Part shown: in pieces, positions 1 to 6,173 of the stretch | How the letters are laid out: the number at the start of each line of letters is the position of its first letter | Numbering within the stretch: the stretch's first letter is position 1 | Origin: an uncultured Succinatimonas sp. | GTDB lineage: Bacteria; Pseudomonadota; Gammaproteobacteria; Enterobacterales; Succinivibrionaceae | Direction of reading: 5' to 3' | Assembly (NCBI GenBank): GCA_937880335.1 | Contig: CALFLJ010000169.1 | Location: forward strand, 1-8,611 | Length of the DNA stretch: 8,611 nucleotides | The notes under the pieces: model-generated | Told to the model about the DNA's origin: nothing | The model's input: the letters and a program-made list of their open reading frames with translations, nothing else | The model's database searches: none | Translations under genes and position numbers: made by a program

Positions 1-281
1 ACGGAAGACCATTTTATGCAGGATGGGGACTTACTTTAGATAAATATAATTTTGCAAACCGTAAAGTAAATTTGACAATTGACGAGCTTATAGCTGGAGT
101 GTTAATACTTTATCCTCGATACTATGACTGGTTAAGTGGACAGTTTATGCAGCCTTTAGATGTTGTTTTTCGTTTGCAAAATTTAAATCCCAAAGATTTA
201 CCAAAAGATCCATTTTTAGTTAGATTTATCCGTAAGTTATATTCATTACGTCGTAAAATTTTAGGAGTTTTTCAAAAATAA
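1..281 (+). CDS. kpsC: KpsC/LipA-type capsular polysaccharide beta-Kdo transferase, C-terminal end (5' truncated by window)
   Basis: The reading frame enters at base 3 and is open to a TAA at 279-281, showing the last 92 residues. The visible start reads GRPFYAGWGLT, followed by a short basic stretch and then LTIDELIAGVLILYPRYYDW. This is the characteristic end of KpsC/LipA proteins, which contain repeats of the G-x-PFYAGWGLT type. Family knowledge: KpsC works with KpsS at the cytoplasmic face of the inner membrane to add beta-linked Kdo residues to a phosphatidylglycerol acceptor, making the linker on which group 2 capsules are built. An internal ATG at base 148 and a TTG at 72 lie within the frame but are not the start, because conserved residues precede them. 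The gene is separated from the next one by about 470 bases, so it probably ends a separate transcription unit. The family assignment rests on motif recognition only. Confidence 0.85.
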   Translation, partial: GRPFYAGWGLTLDKYNFANRKVNLTIDELIAGVLILYPRYYDWLSGQFMQPLDVVFRLQNLNPKDLPKDPFLVRFIRKLYSLRRKILGVFQK

Positions 282-466
282 ATCTTGTCATTGAAGCTTA
301 ATTTACACTAAAAAAAGTTTTTCTTGGGTAACTTTTATAAAGCATTTGTAGATAATTCTCGAATTTTCATAATCTCAGAAAGGAAGATATATTCTGCATA
401 TGCTTTATTTTATTTATAATAGAAAAATTTACTAATTTGAGTGGTAGACAAATTTATTCACAAGAA

Positions 467-478
467 TGTAAGCTATAT
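467..478 (+). repeat. Leader motif copy A (TGTAAGCTATAT)
   Basis: This is the first of three related sequences in the leader, with consensus TGTARGYTRT. It shares 10 of 12 bases with copy B at 559-570, and both are preceded by AA. A TATAAT hexamer at 476-481 overlaps its end, so a protein bound here could compete with RNA polymerase. The match could be chance in AT-rich DNA. Confidence 0.3.
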
Positions 479-558
479 AATTTAAAGACAAAATAGTATT
501 GAATGATTTTACAAAAGATATTTTTATAATCGCTTTATATATAATATTCTTCCAAAAA

Positions 559-570
559 TGTAGGCTGTAT
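559..570 (+). repeat. Leader motif copy B (TGTAGGCTGTAT)
   Basis: This is the second copy of the leader motif, 92 bases after copy A. Copies B and C share TGTAGG, one mismatch, TGT, and then ATTTA with a single-base gap between. It is followed by TTAAAGA (576-582), which also occurs shortly after copy A. Confidence 0.3.
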
Positions 571-582
571 TTATATTAAAGA

Positions 583-611
583 ACAGGTAAAAATTGAGTT
601 TAGAAACCTGT
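583..611 (+). repeat. Inverted repeat ACAGGT ... ACCTGT
   Basis: ACAGGT at 583-588 is perfectly complementary to ACCTGT at 606-611, with a 17-base AT-rich spacer. As RNA it would be a weak six-pair hairpin; as DNA it could be two half-sites. No T run follows directly, so it is not a normal intrinsic terminator. Confidence 0.3.
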
Positions 612-676
612 AAAATTAGTAAATATATTTTTGTAATGAATAATAAAATACATTGCAGTGAATTTAGGTTTGAATT

Positions 677-707
677 TGTAGGTTGTTATTTAAATAAAAA
701 ATCTACA
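677..707 (+). repeat. Leader motif copy C within an imperfect inverted repeat (TGTAG ... CTACA)
   Basis: The third copy of the leader motif (677-688) forms the left arm of an imperfect inverted repeat whose right arm ends in CTACA (703-707). Five Watson-Crick pairs, a G-T pair and two T-A pairs form before the first mismatch, and the centre holds the 12-base palindrome TTATTTAAATAA (686-697). It lies 33 bases before the ribosome binding site of the lipoprotein gene, so it could be an operator or a 5' leader hairpin. Confidence 0.3.
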
Positions 708-750
708 GCTAAAATTTTATGAGTTTGGCACAATAAATAAAGGATTTGCT

Positions 751-1140
751 ATGAAGCTTTTTAATCGTGCTTTAAATATTGTTTCTCTTTTGCTATTAGC
801 TACAGTGTTTGTTACAGGATGTTCTACTCCAAGAGGACTACAACACCGATCTCATAGACCTATAGCTAAAGTTAATTTAGTTAATCAGTCGCAAGATGTG
901 GCAAAATTCGCCCAATTGGTATCATCCATGATGGTCGACAGTACAGAAGTATTTGAATTTACTCCTTTTGGAAGTAACGTAAACGTCAAAGCTGGATATT
1001 TTTATACAAATGCATTATCTCAAAAGTGCAGAAAAGCTCGTTTTGAAGGCTCTAACATAAGTCAGGATTTTGCAGTTTGCCTTGATGCGCAAGATAAGTG
1101 GTATTATGTTCAGCCGCTAAATAGCAACTATTTAAACTAG
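751..1140 (+). CDS. Small lipoprotein at the head of the capsule export operon (DVU3141-like surface lipoprotein?)
   Basis: This 129-residue protein starts with a basic N-region (MKLFNR), a hydrophobic stretch (about 8-20) and a lipobox VTGC with the lipidated cysteine at position 24. It is therefore predicted to be exported and anchored as a lipoprotein. The residue after the cysteine is Ser rather than Asp, which favours outer-membrane sorting under the enterobacterial Lol rule. The C-terminal domain carries two further cysteines (93 and 110) that could form a disulphide, in the pattern ALSQKC ... AVCLDAQDKWYYVQPL. This resembles small surface lipoproteins of the DVU3141/17-kDa-antigen type, recalled from memory and uncertain. 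It has a good ribosome binding site (AAGGA, six bases before the ATG) and lies nine bases before kpsM, so it is almost certainly co-transcribed with the exporter. Its role is unknown; an accessory to export or surface attachment of the polysaccharide is inference. Confidence 0.75.
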   Translation: MKLFNRALNIVSLLLLATVFVTGCSTPRGLQHRSHRPIAKVNLVNQSQDVAKFAQLVSSMMVDSTEVFEFTPFGSNVNVKAGYFYTNALSQKCRKARFEGSNISQDFAVCLDAQDKWYYVQPLNSNYLN

Positions 1141-1149
1141 TATAGTTTT

Positions 1150-1944
1150 ATGTCATTTGGTTTTATAAATTCACTTTCTCAAGCTCTTATAACTGAGTAT
1201 AGAGTTATAACAGCACTCATGTTGCGAGAAACCCATACAATTTACGGAAACTCAACTTTGGGTTATTTCTGGGTAGTAATACAGACGGTATTTGGTATAG
1301 GTGTTTTCTGGGGACTTAGAGAGATCCTGGGAACCTCATCTCCTCATGGAATGCCTACTGCTCAGTTTTTAATTTTAGGATTTTGTATATGGTATGTAGT
1401 ATCAGGAACTACCTTAAAATGCTTGAATGCTGTTGCTGCTAACAAAACACTCCTGACTTTCCCTCAGGTTACAGAACTTGATGTTTATATATCTAGAACC
1501 CTGGTTTTATGGTTAACGCAAGTTATAGTGTCTATCGCTTTACTGCTTTTATCGGATGTGGTCAATGATGATTTAGATATTTTTGCAATAGGTGATTTGT
1601 ATCTGGTTATTTTTCTAGCTCCTATTTTAGGACTAGGATTGGGGGTGACTTTGTCATCTTTTGCCGTTTTCCTTCCAAGTCTTGAAAGAATAGTCCCATT
1701 AGTATTTAGAGTTCTTTTTTTTGCATCTGGAGTATTCTTTTCTGTAAGTACATTTACACAAAATATATCAGAGATATTGACCTATAATCCAATTTTACAA
1801 CTTATAGAACTAGCTAGAGCCGCATTATATTACGGTTATCCAGCAGATGGGTGCTCTTTTTTCTATGTAGGCATGATTACAATTATTCTTTTAGGGATGG
1901 GGCTCCTACTTGAGCGCTATGTAAGGCCCAGGAGAAAATTATGA
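1150..1944 (+). CDS. kpsM: KpsM/BexB-type capsule ABC transporter permease
   Basis: This 264-residue integral membrane protein has about six hydrophobic segments (roughly 37-60, 71-95, 113-135, 149-172, 180-200 and 235-255). That matches the length and topology of ABC-2 type polysaccharide permeases such as KpsM and BexB. The N-terminal cytoplasmic part contains LMLRETHTIYGNSTLGYFW, the typical 'L..RE...RYG...LG..W' entry of the family. A dimer of this protein with the KpsT ATPase moves lipid-linked capsule polymer across the inner membrane. The ATG lies nine bases after the lipoprotein stop with no clear Shine-Dalgarno sequence, so translation is probably coupled to the upstream gene. Its stop overlaps the kpsT start (ATGA at 1941-1944). 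Nothing looks broken in it. Confidence 0.93.
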   Translation: MSFGFINSLSQALITEYRVITALMLRETHTIYGNSTLGYFWVVIQTVFGIGVFWGLREILGTSSPHGMPTAQFLILGFCIWYVVSGTTLKCLNAVAANKTLLTFPQVTELDVYISRTLVLWLTQVIVSIALLLLSDVVNDDLDIFAIGDLYLVIFLAPILGLGLGVTLSSFAVFLPSLERIVPLVFRVLFFASGVFFSVSTFTQNISEILTYNPILQLIELARAALYYGYPADGCSFFYVGMITIILLGMGLLLERYVRPRRKL

Positions 1945-2606
1945 TTGTTTTAGATAAAATTTGCAAATCATATAGGACTAATCATGATATACATAAGGTC
2001 TTAGATAACATCTCAGTTACCTTCAAAGATGGAGTAAATACAGCTGTTTTAGGTTTAAATGGATCTGGTAAATCAACACTGATAAGACTTATAGGAGGTG
2101 CTGAACTTCCAGATTCAGGTCGAATTATCCGCAAAAGTACTGTTTCCTGGCCAATTGGTTTTACAGGATGTTTTCACGGTTCTCTAACTGGAAGAGAAAA
2201 TTTACGTTTTGTTTGCCGAATTTATGGTGCTGATATTAGAAAAGTTACCTCTTATGTAGAAGAGTTTTCTGAGCTTGGTGAATATTTGGATATGCCATTT
2301 AAAACTTATTCATCAGGCATGAGAGCTAAATTGGCTTTTGGTCTTTCATTAGCTGTAGGTTTTGATTTTTATTTAATTGATGAGGCCTTTTCTGTTGGAG
2401 ATGTTGTATTTAGACGAAAGGCTGAGGTAGAACTTAACAAACTAAAGGAAAGAGCAACTCTAATTTATGTGTCGCATTCTTCATCTTCTGTAATACAGCA
2501 TTGCAGTGCGGGGGCTGTATTGAATCAAGGACATCTTGAATATTTTGATGATATAAAGCAAGCTATAAAAAAGTATACGGAAATTTGTAATGCAAAACAA
2601 AAATAA
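1941..2606 (+). CDS. kpsT: KpsT/BexA-type capsule ABC transporter ATP-binding protein
   Basis: This 221-residue ATPase has all the expected nucleotide-binding elements: Walker A GLNGSGKS (38-45), the ABC signature SSGM (124-127), Walker B FYLIDE (143-148) with its catalytic Glu, and the H-loop His (179) in VSHSS. It is the standard length for KpsT/BexA, and SVGDVVFRRKAE after Walker B is typical of polysaccharide-exporting ABC ATPases. It powers KpsM-mediated transfer of the capsule across the inner membrane. The start overlaps the kpsM stop by four bases and has a strong Shine-Dalgarno sequence AGGAGA (1930-1935) inside the kpsM 3' end, which indicates translational coupling and stoichiometric synthesis. 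Confidence 0.95.
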   Translation: MIVLDKICKSYRTNHDIHKVLDNISVTFKDGVNTAVLGLNGSGKSTLIRLIGGAELPDSGRIIRKSTVSWPIGFTGCFHGSLTGRENLRFVCRIYGADIRKVTSYVEEFSELGEYLDMPFKTYSSGMRAKLAFGLSLAVGFDFYLIDEAFSVGDVVFRRKAEVELNKLKERATLIYVSHSSSSVIQHCSAGAVLNQGHLEYFDDIKQAIKKYTEICNAKQK

Positions 2607-3041
2607 GATTACATAGACTAAAATAGGAAATAAATTAGAGATGATTAAAGTAAATGATAATAAAAAAAATAAATCCAATAAATTTAAATTACTTAAAGAT
2701 GGTAGTGCAAAAAATTTTTTTAAATGTTTCAAAAATAGGATAGGTTCTCTCCCAAAAAAAGCTAAAGAGTACTTAACGTATATGACAGTAATACCTTTGA
2801 TAGTACTTTTTATTAATATTTTTGTATTAACTCCTATGTATACATCAGAGGCAAAGTTTGCTGTTAGAACTATATCATCTACAAATAGTGGGGTTGATTT
2901 TGCGTCTCTAATACTTAAAGTACCATCAATATCTATGCAAGACGCAAGAATTTTGGAGGAATACTTAAAATCACCTGATGTATTATATGAGTTAGATAAA
3001 AAATTAAATATAATTGATCATTATTCGAATGATTCGTACGA

Positions 3042-3049
3042 TTTTTTTT
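3042..3049 (+). repeat. T8 homopolymer at the kpsE frame break
   Basis: This is a run of eight T within ...TACGA-T8-CAAG.... With seven T the codons read Tyr-Asp-Phe-Phe-Gln-Asp-Tyr and the KpsE frame continues; with eight the frame is lost and translation stops at 3097-3099. It is the most economical site of the frameshift, and a plausible slipped-strand or polymerase-slippage site. Confidence 0.8.
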
Positions 3050-3732
3050 CAAGATTATCAAAAAATTACAAATTCAGGTGTGGTTACAATTTCTGTTGAA
3101 TCATTTAAGCCAGAAATTTCTAAAAAAATTGTTGAAACTGTTTTAGTTCTATGTGAAGTATTTATTAACGGCATAAATGAAAGAGCAAATAATGATGACC
3201 TCTTGATGGCTTCCAGCGGAGTGAAAGCGGCAAAGGAAAAGTTTGATATAGCCCAGAACGCACTTAAAGATTTTCGTAATAAGTATAAAGATCTAGATTT
3301 AAAAACAACAGCAACAGGCCTTCAAAGTGTAATTATTGATCTTGAGGGACAGGCTACATCTGTAAGAACACAGCTTTCAGAAGTTTTAGCTTATATGCAA
3401 AAAGATGCTCCTTCTGTTAAAGCTTTACGTACAAAGCTTTTAGGTATTGAAAGGCAACTTGAGATAGAAAAACAAAAAGTTACCTCTTTATCTACAACAG
3501 GTGACTCAATCAATACCCTAGCAGGGGTGTATGAGACATTAACAATTGATGTGGAGTTTGCAAAAAAACAACTTGAATATGCAATGGCTACATATGAGAA
3601 GGCCAAAATAGAAGTGACGGCGAAAAATCTATATGTAGTTAATATTTCAAATCCATCTCTACCAGAAGAACCTTCATCACCCAAACCTTTTAGAGATACT
3701 TTTTATTTTTTTGTAGCCCTAAACTTTGTATA

Positions 3733-3740
3733 TTTTTTTT
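3733..3740 (+). repeat. T8 homopolymer in the C-terminal membrane segment of kpsE
   Basis: A second run of eight T lies 38 bases before the kpsE stop. As written, kpsE ends normally at 3778. With seven T the frame would pass without a stop through Val-Leu-His-Ser-Met-Arg-Val-Thr-Val-Lys into the kpsD start, giving one kpsE-kpsD reading frame. With nine T it would end after a few residues at the TGA at 3752-3754. Confidence 0.75.
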
Positions 3741-3770
3741 GTTTTACATTCAATGAGAGTAACAGTAAAA

Positions 3771-5591
3771 ATGAATAATTTTAAAGTAAAGTTACTATGC
3801 TTTTTTGTTCTAGCTTACACTCAAATAAGTTATGCTCAAACGACAGCTAATTATTCTTATGAAAAATTTCTTACAACTACAAATACTACTAGTTCTCTGG
3901 GTAAAAGTTCCAATCCAAATCCTCAGAGCGTAGGTGGAATTCCTTCTACACCTTCAAATTTTGTCCAAAATCAAGGGGTGAATTCTAGTTACGGAGCTCC
4001 AATTTTAAGACAGAATGAAATACCAAATGCAGTAAATTTTAATTTATCTTCAGTTCCTCAAGGTCAACCTGCCTGGGTTCAGGACAATTATTACAGTCAG
4101 AACAGTTATATTTTAGAACCATTTGGGTCATCTCTCTTTAAAGGGCATTTTGCAGGTAGTTATTCGGATAATCTAAATGAAGGTTATGTCATATCCCCAG
4201 GTGATCGTATAGTTGTGCGTATTTGGGGGGCGAAACAATATGATGACATTCTAGTTGTAGATCAGCAGGGTAACATATTTTTACCTGAGATTGGTCCTAT
4301 AAAGGTAGCTGGTTTTTCAAATGCAGAGTTACTTTCAACTGTAAAACGTAGAGTGGCATCAGTTTTTACTGATAATATTGAGATTTATGTTAATTTGCAA
4401 AGCTCACAACCTGTTGGGGTTTATGTTACAGGTTTTGTGCCAAGACCTGGGCAGTATGCTGGTGGTTCTTATGATTCATTACTATCCTATATAGACAGAG
4501 CAGGTGGAATTGATATATTTAGGGGCTCTTTTAGAAATATTTCTTTATTGCGTAATGGAAAAACAATTGCAACATACGATCTTTACGATTTTATTTTAAA
4601 GGGACAGAAACCGGCAATTCGTTTAATCGACGGGGATGTAATTTTAGTTAAGGAAAAAACAAATGAGGTTCGAGTTATAGGAGACGTTCGTCAGGAATCC
4701 CTTTATGAACTTAAAAATGTATATGAAGGACAGAATCTGATTTCCATGGCAAGTCCGTCCCCAGGTGTGACACACGTTTCTATTTCAGGTATTAGAGATA
4801 ATGTACCTGTTCATTATTATTTAACCTTAAAAGATTTTAAAGATTTTGTGCTATCAGATGGGGATACTGTAGATTTTGTTGCTGACAGAAAGGGAGATAG
4901 TGTTATTGCAAAGGTAAGTGGTGCTATCGTTGGTGCATCACGCTTCCCAATTGCAAAAGATGTAACATTGCGCAAGCTTTTATCTTATGTCGAGGTTGAT
5001 CCTAATTTAGCTGATACAGGTTCTATCTATATAAGAAGAAAGTCTGTTGCAATGCAGCAGCAAAAGACAATCAATGATTCTCTAAGACGTCTAGAGCAAA
5101 GTGCTCTTACTGCAACTTCCGCATCTGTAGATGAGGCTAAAATAAGAGTTCAAGAGGCTGATTTAATACAGGATTTCGTAAAAAGAGCAGGTCTCATTGA
5201 ACCTGATGGAATTGTAGTAGTTTCAAGAGGTGGAGTTGTAAGTGACATCCGTCTTGAGGATGGGGATGAAATTGTAGTACCACAGTATAGTGATGTTGTC
5301 CTTGTTACAGGCGAGGTCATGATGCCTAAGGCTGTAACTTTTGATGAGGATATGAATCTAGACGATTACTTAGGAGCTGCAGGAGGTGTTTCTAATAGAG
5401 CTGATGATAGAAATATACTTGTAGCAAAGGTAAACGGTGAAGTCGGACTTGCTGATGATTTAGGCATAGCTCCAGGAGATAGAATAATGGTTATGCCAAG
5501 ATTTGATTCTAAGAATATGCAGCTAGCTAAAGACATAATGCAGATTATGTATCAGATGGCCGTGGCAACTAAGGTTGTAGTAGATTTATAG
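3771..5591 (+). CDS. kpsD: KpsD-type outer-membrane polysaccharide export protein
   Basis: This 606-residue exported protein is of the outer-membrane polysaccharide export (OPX) family. The frame is open further upstream to an ATG at 3726, but I chose 3771. That start gives a proper signal peptide (MNNFKVKLLCFFVLAYTQ, cleavage after SYA at residue 22), while the earlier one would bury it behind 15 residues. There is no lipobox, so it is KpsD-like rather than a lipidated BexD/Wza. Residues about 23-135 are a Ser/Asn/Pro-rich linker. From about 138 (YVISPGDRIVVRIWG) comes the polysaccharide export domain, then several SLBB-type units, clear ones at about 216-245 (GVYVTGFVPRPGQY) and near 511-540 (VVLVTGEVMMPKAVTF). 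It is longer than the E. coli protein (about 560), mainly because of the linker. It forms the outer-membrane exit for capsule with KpsE. Its start overlaps the kpsE stop (ATGAATAA), and no strong Shine-Dalgarno sequence is seen, so coupling is likely. Confidence 0.93.
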   Translation: MNNFKVKLLCFFVLAYTQISYAQTTANYSYEKFLTTTNTTSSLGKSSNPNPQSVGGIPSTPSNFVQNQGVNSSYGAPILRQNEIPNAVNFNLSSVPQGQPAWVQDNYYSQNSYILEPFGSSLFKGHFAGSYSDNLNEGYVISPGDRIVVRIWGAKQYDDILVVDQQGNIFLPEIGPIKVAGFSNAELLSTVKRRVASVFTDNIEIYVNLQSSQPVGVYVTGFVPRPGQYAGGSYDSLLSYIDRAGGIDIFRGSFRNISLLRNGKTIATYDLYDFILKGQKPAIRLIDGDVILVKEKTNEVRVIGDVRQESLYELKNVYEGQNLISMASPSPGVTHVSISGIRDNVPVHYYLTLKDFKDFVLSDGDTVDFVADRKGDSVIAKVSGAIVGASRFPIAKDVTLRKLLSYVEVDPNLADTGSIYIRRKSVAMQQQKTINDSLRRLEQSALTATSASVDEAKIRVQEADLIQDFVKRAGLIEPDGIVVVSRGGVVSDIRLEDGDEIVVPQYSDVVLVTGEVMMPKAVTFDEDMNLDDYLGAAGGVSNRADDRNILVAKVNGEVGLADDLGIAPGDRIMVMPRFDSKNMQLAKDIMQIMYQMAVATKVVVDL

Positions 5592-5612
5592 TACAAGGTA
5601 GGTAAAGTTATT

Positions 5613-6173
5613 ATGATAAAAAAAATTCTGATTAGTTGTGATTTAACAAGAATAAAAAAAGAAAATAATAAAATTAGACCCTTTCATAATATTAGGTTAA
5701 AAAAATATTATGATTTGTTGTCATGGCAAATAAAAAAAGGTACAAATTTACCGGTAGGTTTACTAGGTTGGGACATTAAAGGGTTTAGTCAAAAAAAATT
5801 TTATAATTTAGTAAACGAGGAATACTCATCAGAATTTTCATGGGTTAATGTATTTGATAAAAAAAATTTACAAGAGGAAGTTATAAATTATTATGGAAAT
5901 TTGATAAAAGATTCTCTTGTCATTTATATTGAAATGTCAGATACCCAAAAGAGATTACATAATATGTTGGGAGTTCCTTATATTGATATAAGCGTTCACC
6001 CAGTCAGATATATGAGTGACCATTTTTTTTCCTTGAGTACAAATAATTTCGAAATATATGAAAGATTAAAGAAGTATGAAATGAATGAAGATCAATTTTT
6101 CTTGGGGGCAGGTTACTCAAGGTTCAAATTGATCAAAATATGTTCAAAGCGGAAAAAGGATCTGCTTTATTAG
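5613..6173 (+). CDS. N-terminal fragment of a capsule glycosyltransferase (GT99/Kdo-transferase-like), split from the next frame
   Basis: This 186-codon frame starts at ATG 5613, with AGGTAGG (5595-5601) upstream and 21 bases after kpsD. It contains VGLLGWDIKG (about 48-57), EMSDTQKRLHNMLGVPYIDISVHPVRYMSD and FEIYERLKKYEMNEDQFFLGAGY. The 'GVPYIDISVHPVRYMSD' pattern resembles the N-terminal half of Kdo-transferase-like GT99 enzymes, recalled from memory. After residue 168 (Tyr) the sequence stops resembling anything and ends 18 codons later. The expected second half lies in another frame from about 6119. A missing base between TAC (6114-6116) and AAG (6119-6121) would restore AGY-x-KVQIDQNMFKAEKG and join it to the next entry as an ~805-residue protein. 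It has an A8 tract directly after the start codon (5618-5625) and very AT-rich codons. Probably one gene interrupted by a one-base loss; alone it is unlikely to be an active enzyme. Confidence 0.65.
   Translation: MIKKILISCDLTRIKKENNKIRPFHNIRLKKYYDLLSWQIKKGTNLPVGLLGWDIKGFSQKKFYNLVNEEYSSEFSWVNVFDKKNLQEEVINYYGNLIKDSLVIYIEMSDTQKRLHNMLGVPYIDISVHPVRYMSDHFFSLSTNNFEIYERLKKYEMNEDQFFLGAGYSRFKLIKICSKRKKDLLY
5618..5625 (+). repeat. A8 homopolymer at codons 2-5 of the glycosyltransferase gene
   Basis: A run of eight A follows ATGAT, encoding Ile-Lys-Lys-Ile in the frame shown. A length change here would remove the whole protein from the start, the classic place for a phase-variable tract. Similar 8-base runs lie at 5791-5798 (A), 5859-5866 (A) and 6023-6030 (T) in the same frame, so it may only reflect the high A content. 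Confidence 0.4.

Larger units (their letters stand above)
282..750 (+). other. Non-coding leader upstream of the capsule export operon
   Basis: These 469 very AT-rich bases have no credible gene on either strand; the longest ATG-initiated frames I found are about 10 codons. The stretch holds three related TGTA-containing motifs (467-478, 559-570, 677-688) and inverted repeats at 583-611 and 677-707. TATAAT hexamers occur at 476-481 and 525-530, but neither has a good -35 hexamer at 16-18 bases: TTTATT lies 17 bases before the first, and TTTACA only 11 before the second. No GC-rich stem followed by a T run is visible after kpsC, so no intrinsic terminator can be called. A promoter for the 751-8611 genes most likely lies here, since this is the only large gap, but I cannot place it. 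A ribosome binding site AAGGA (740-744) sits six bases before the ATG at 751. Confidence 0.6.
2641..3778 (+). pseudogene. kpsE: KpsE/BexC-type capsule export inner-membrane/periplasmic adaptor, frameshifted in a T8 tract
   Basis: Two overlapping frames together make one KpsE/BexC-like protein. The first (ATG at 2641, stop at 3097-3099) gives a basic cytoplasmic tail, a membrane segment (about 46-67) and YTSEAKFAVRT, the conserved start of the periplasmic domain. After residue 136 it turns into unrelated sequence. The conserved continuation QDYQKITNSGVVTISVESF is in the next frame from 3050 and runs on through a long coiled coil (KAAKEKFDIAQNALKDF onward) to a C-terminal membrane segment and a stop at 3776-3778. 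Removing one T from the run of eight at 3042-3049 joins them as ...SYDFF-QDYQKI..., giving 378 residues, close to the roughly 380 of KpsE/BexC. The protein bridges KpsM/KpsT and the KpsD channel. As sequenced, no full-length product is made unless slippage corrects it. There are 34 bases between it and kpsT, with AGGAAA at 2625-2630; its 3' end overlaps kpsD by eight bases. Confidence 0.88.

Noticed and set aside
301..323. A-run/T-run stretch after kpsC as an intrinsic terminator
   Set aside because: Only A-T pairing is possible (AAAAA/TTTTT) with no GC stem, so it is too weak to call.
441..449. ops/JUMPstart-like element (GTGGTAGAC)
   Set aside because: It shares only a GGTAG core with the GGCGGTAG consensus, has no flanking JUMPstart similarity and is well within chance.
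2481..2732. Minus-strand frame opposite the kpsT end and kpsE start
   Set aside because: It is hydrophobic only because it mirrors A/T-rich coding DNA; it overlaps two well-supported genes and has no domain.
3014..3049. TTG at 3014 as an independent start for the kpsE C-terminal part
   Set aside because: The residues before FFQDYQ in that frame do not look like KpsE, there is no Shine-Dalgarno sequence, and the product would lack the first membrane segment.
3391..3684. Minus-strand frame opposite kpsE
   Set aside because: It lies wholly within the coiled-coil coding region of kpsE and has no recognisable motif.
3726..3770. Upstream ATG start for kpsD
   Set aside because: It would place 15 residues before a well-formed signal peptide, lies inside the kpsE membrane-segment coding region and has no ribosome binding site; 3771 is better.
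6090..6170. Programmed -1 ribosomal frameshift in the glycosyltransferase
   Set aside because: Candidate slippery spots (TTTTTC, GGGGGCA, GAAAAAG) do not allow proper re-pairing in both ribosomal sites, and the conserved frame appears to change near 6117; a plain missing base is simpler.
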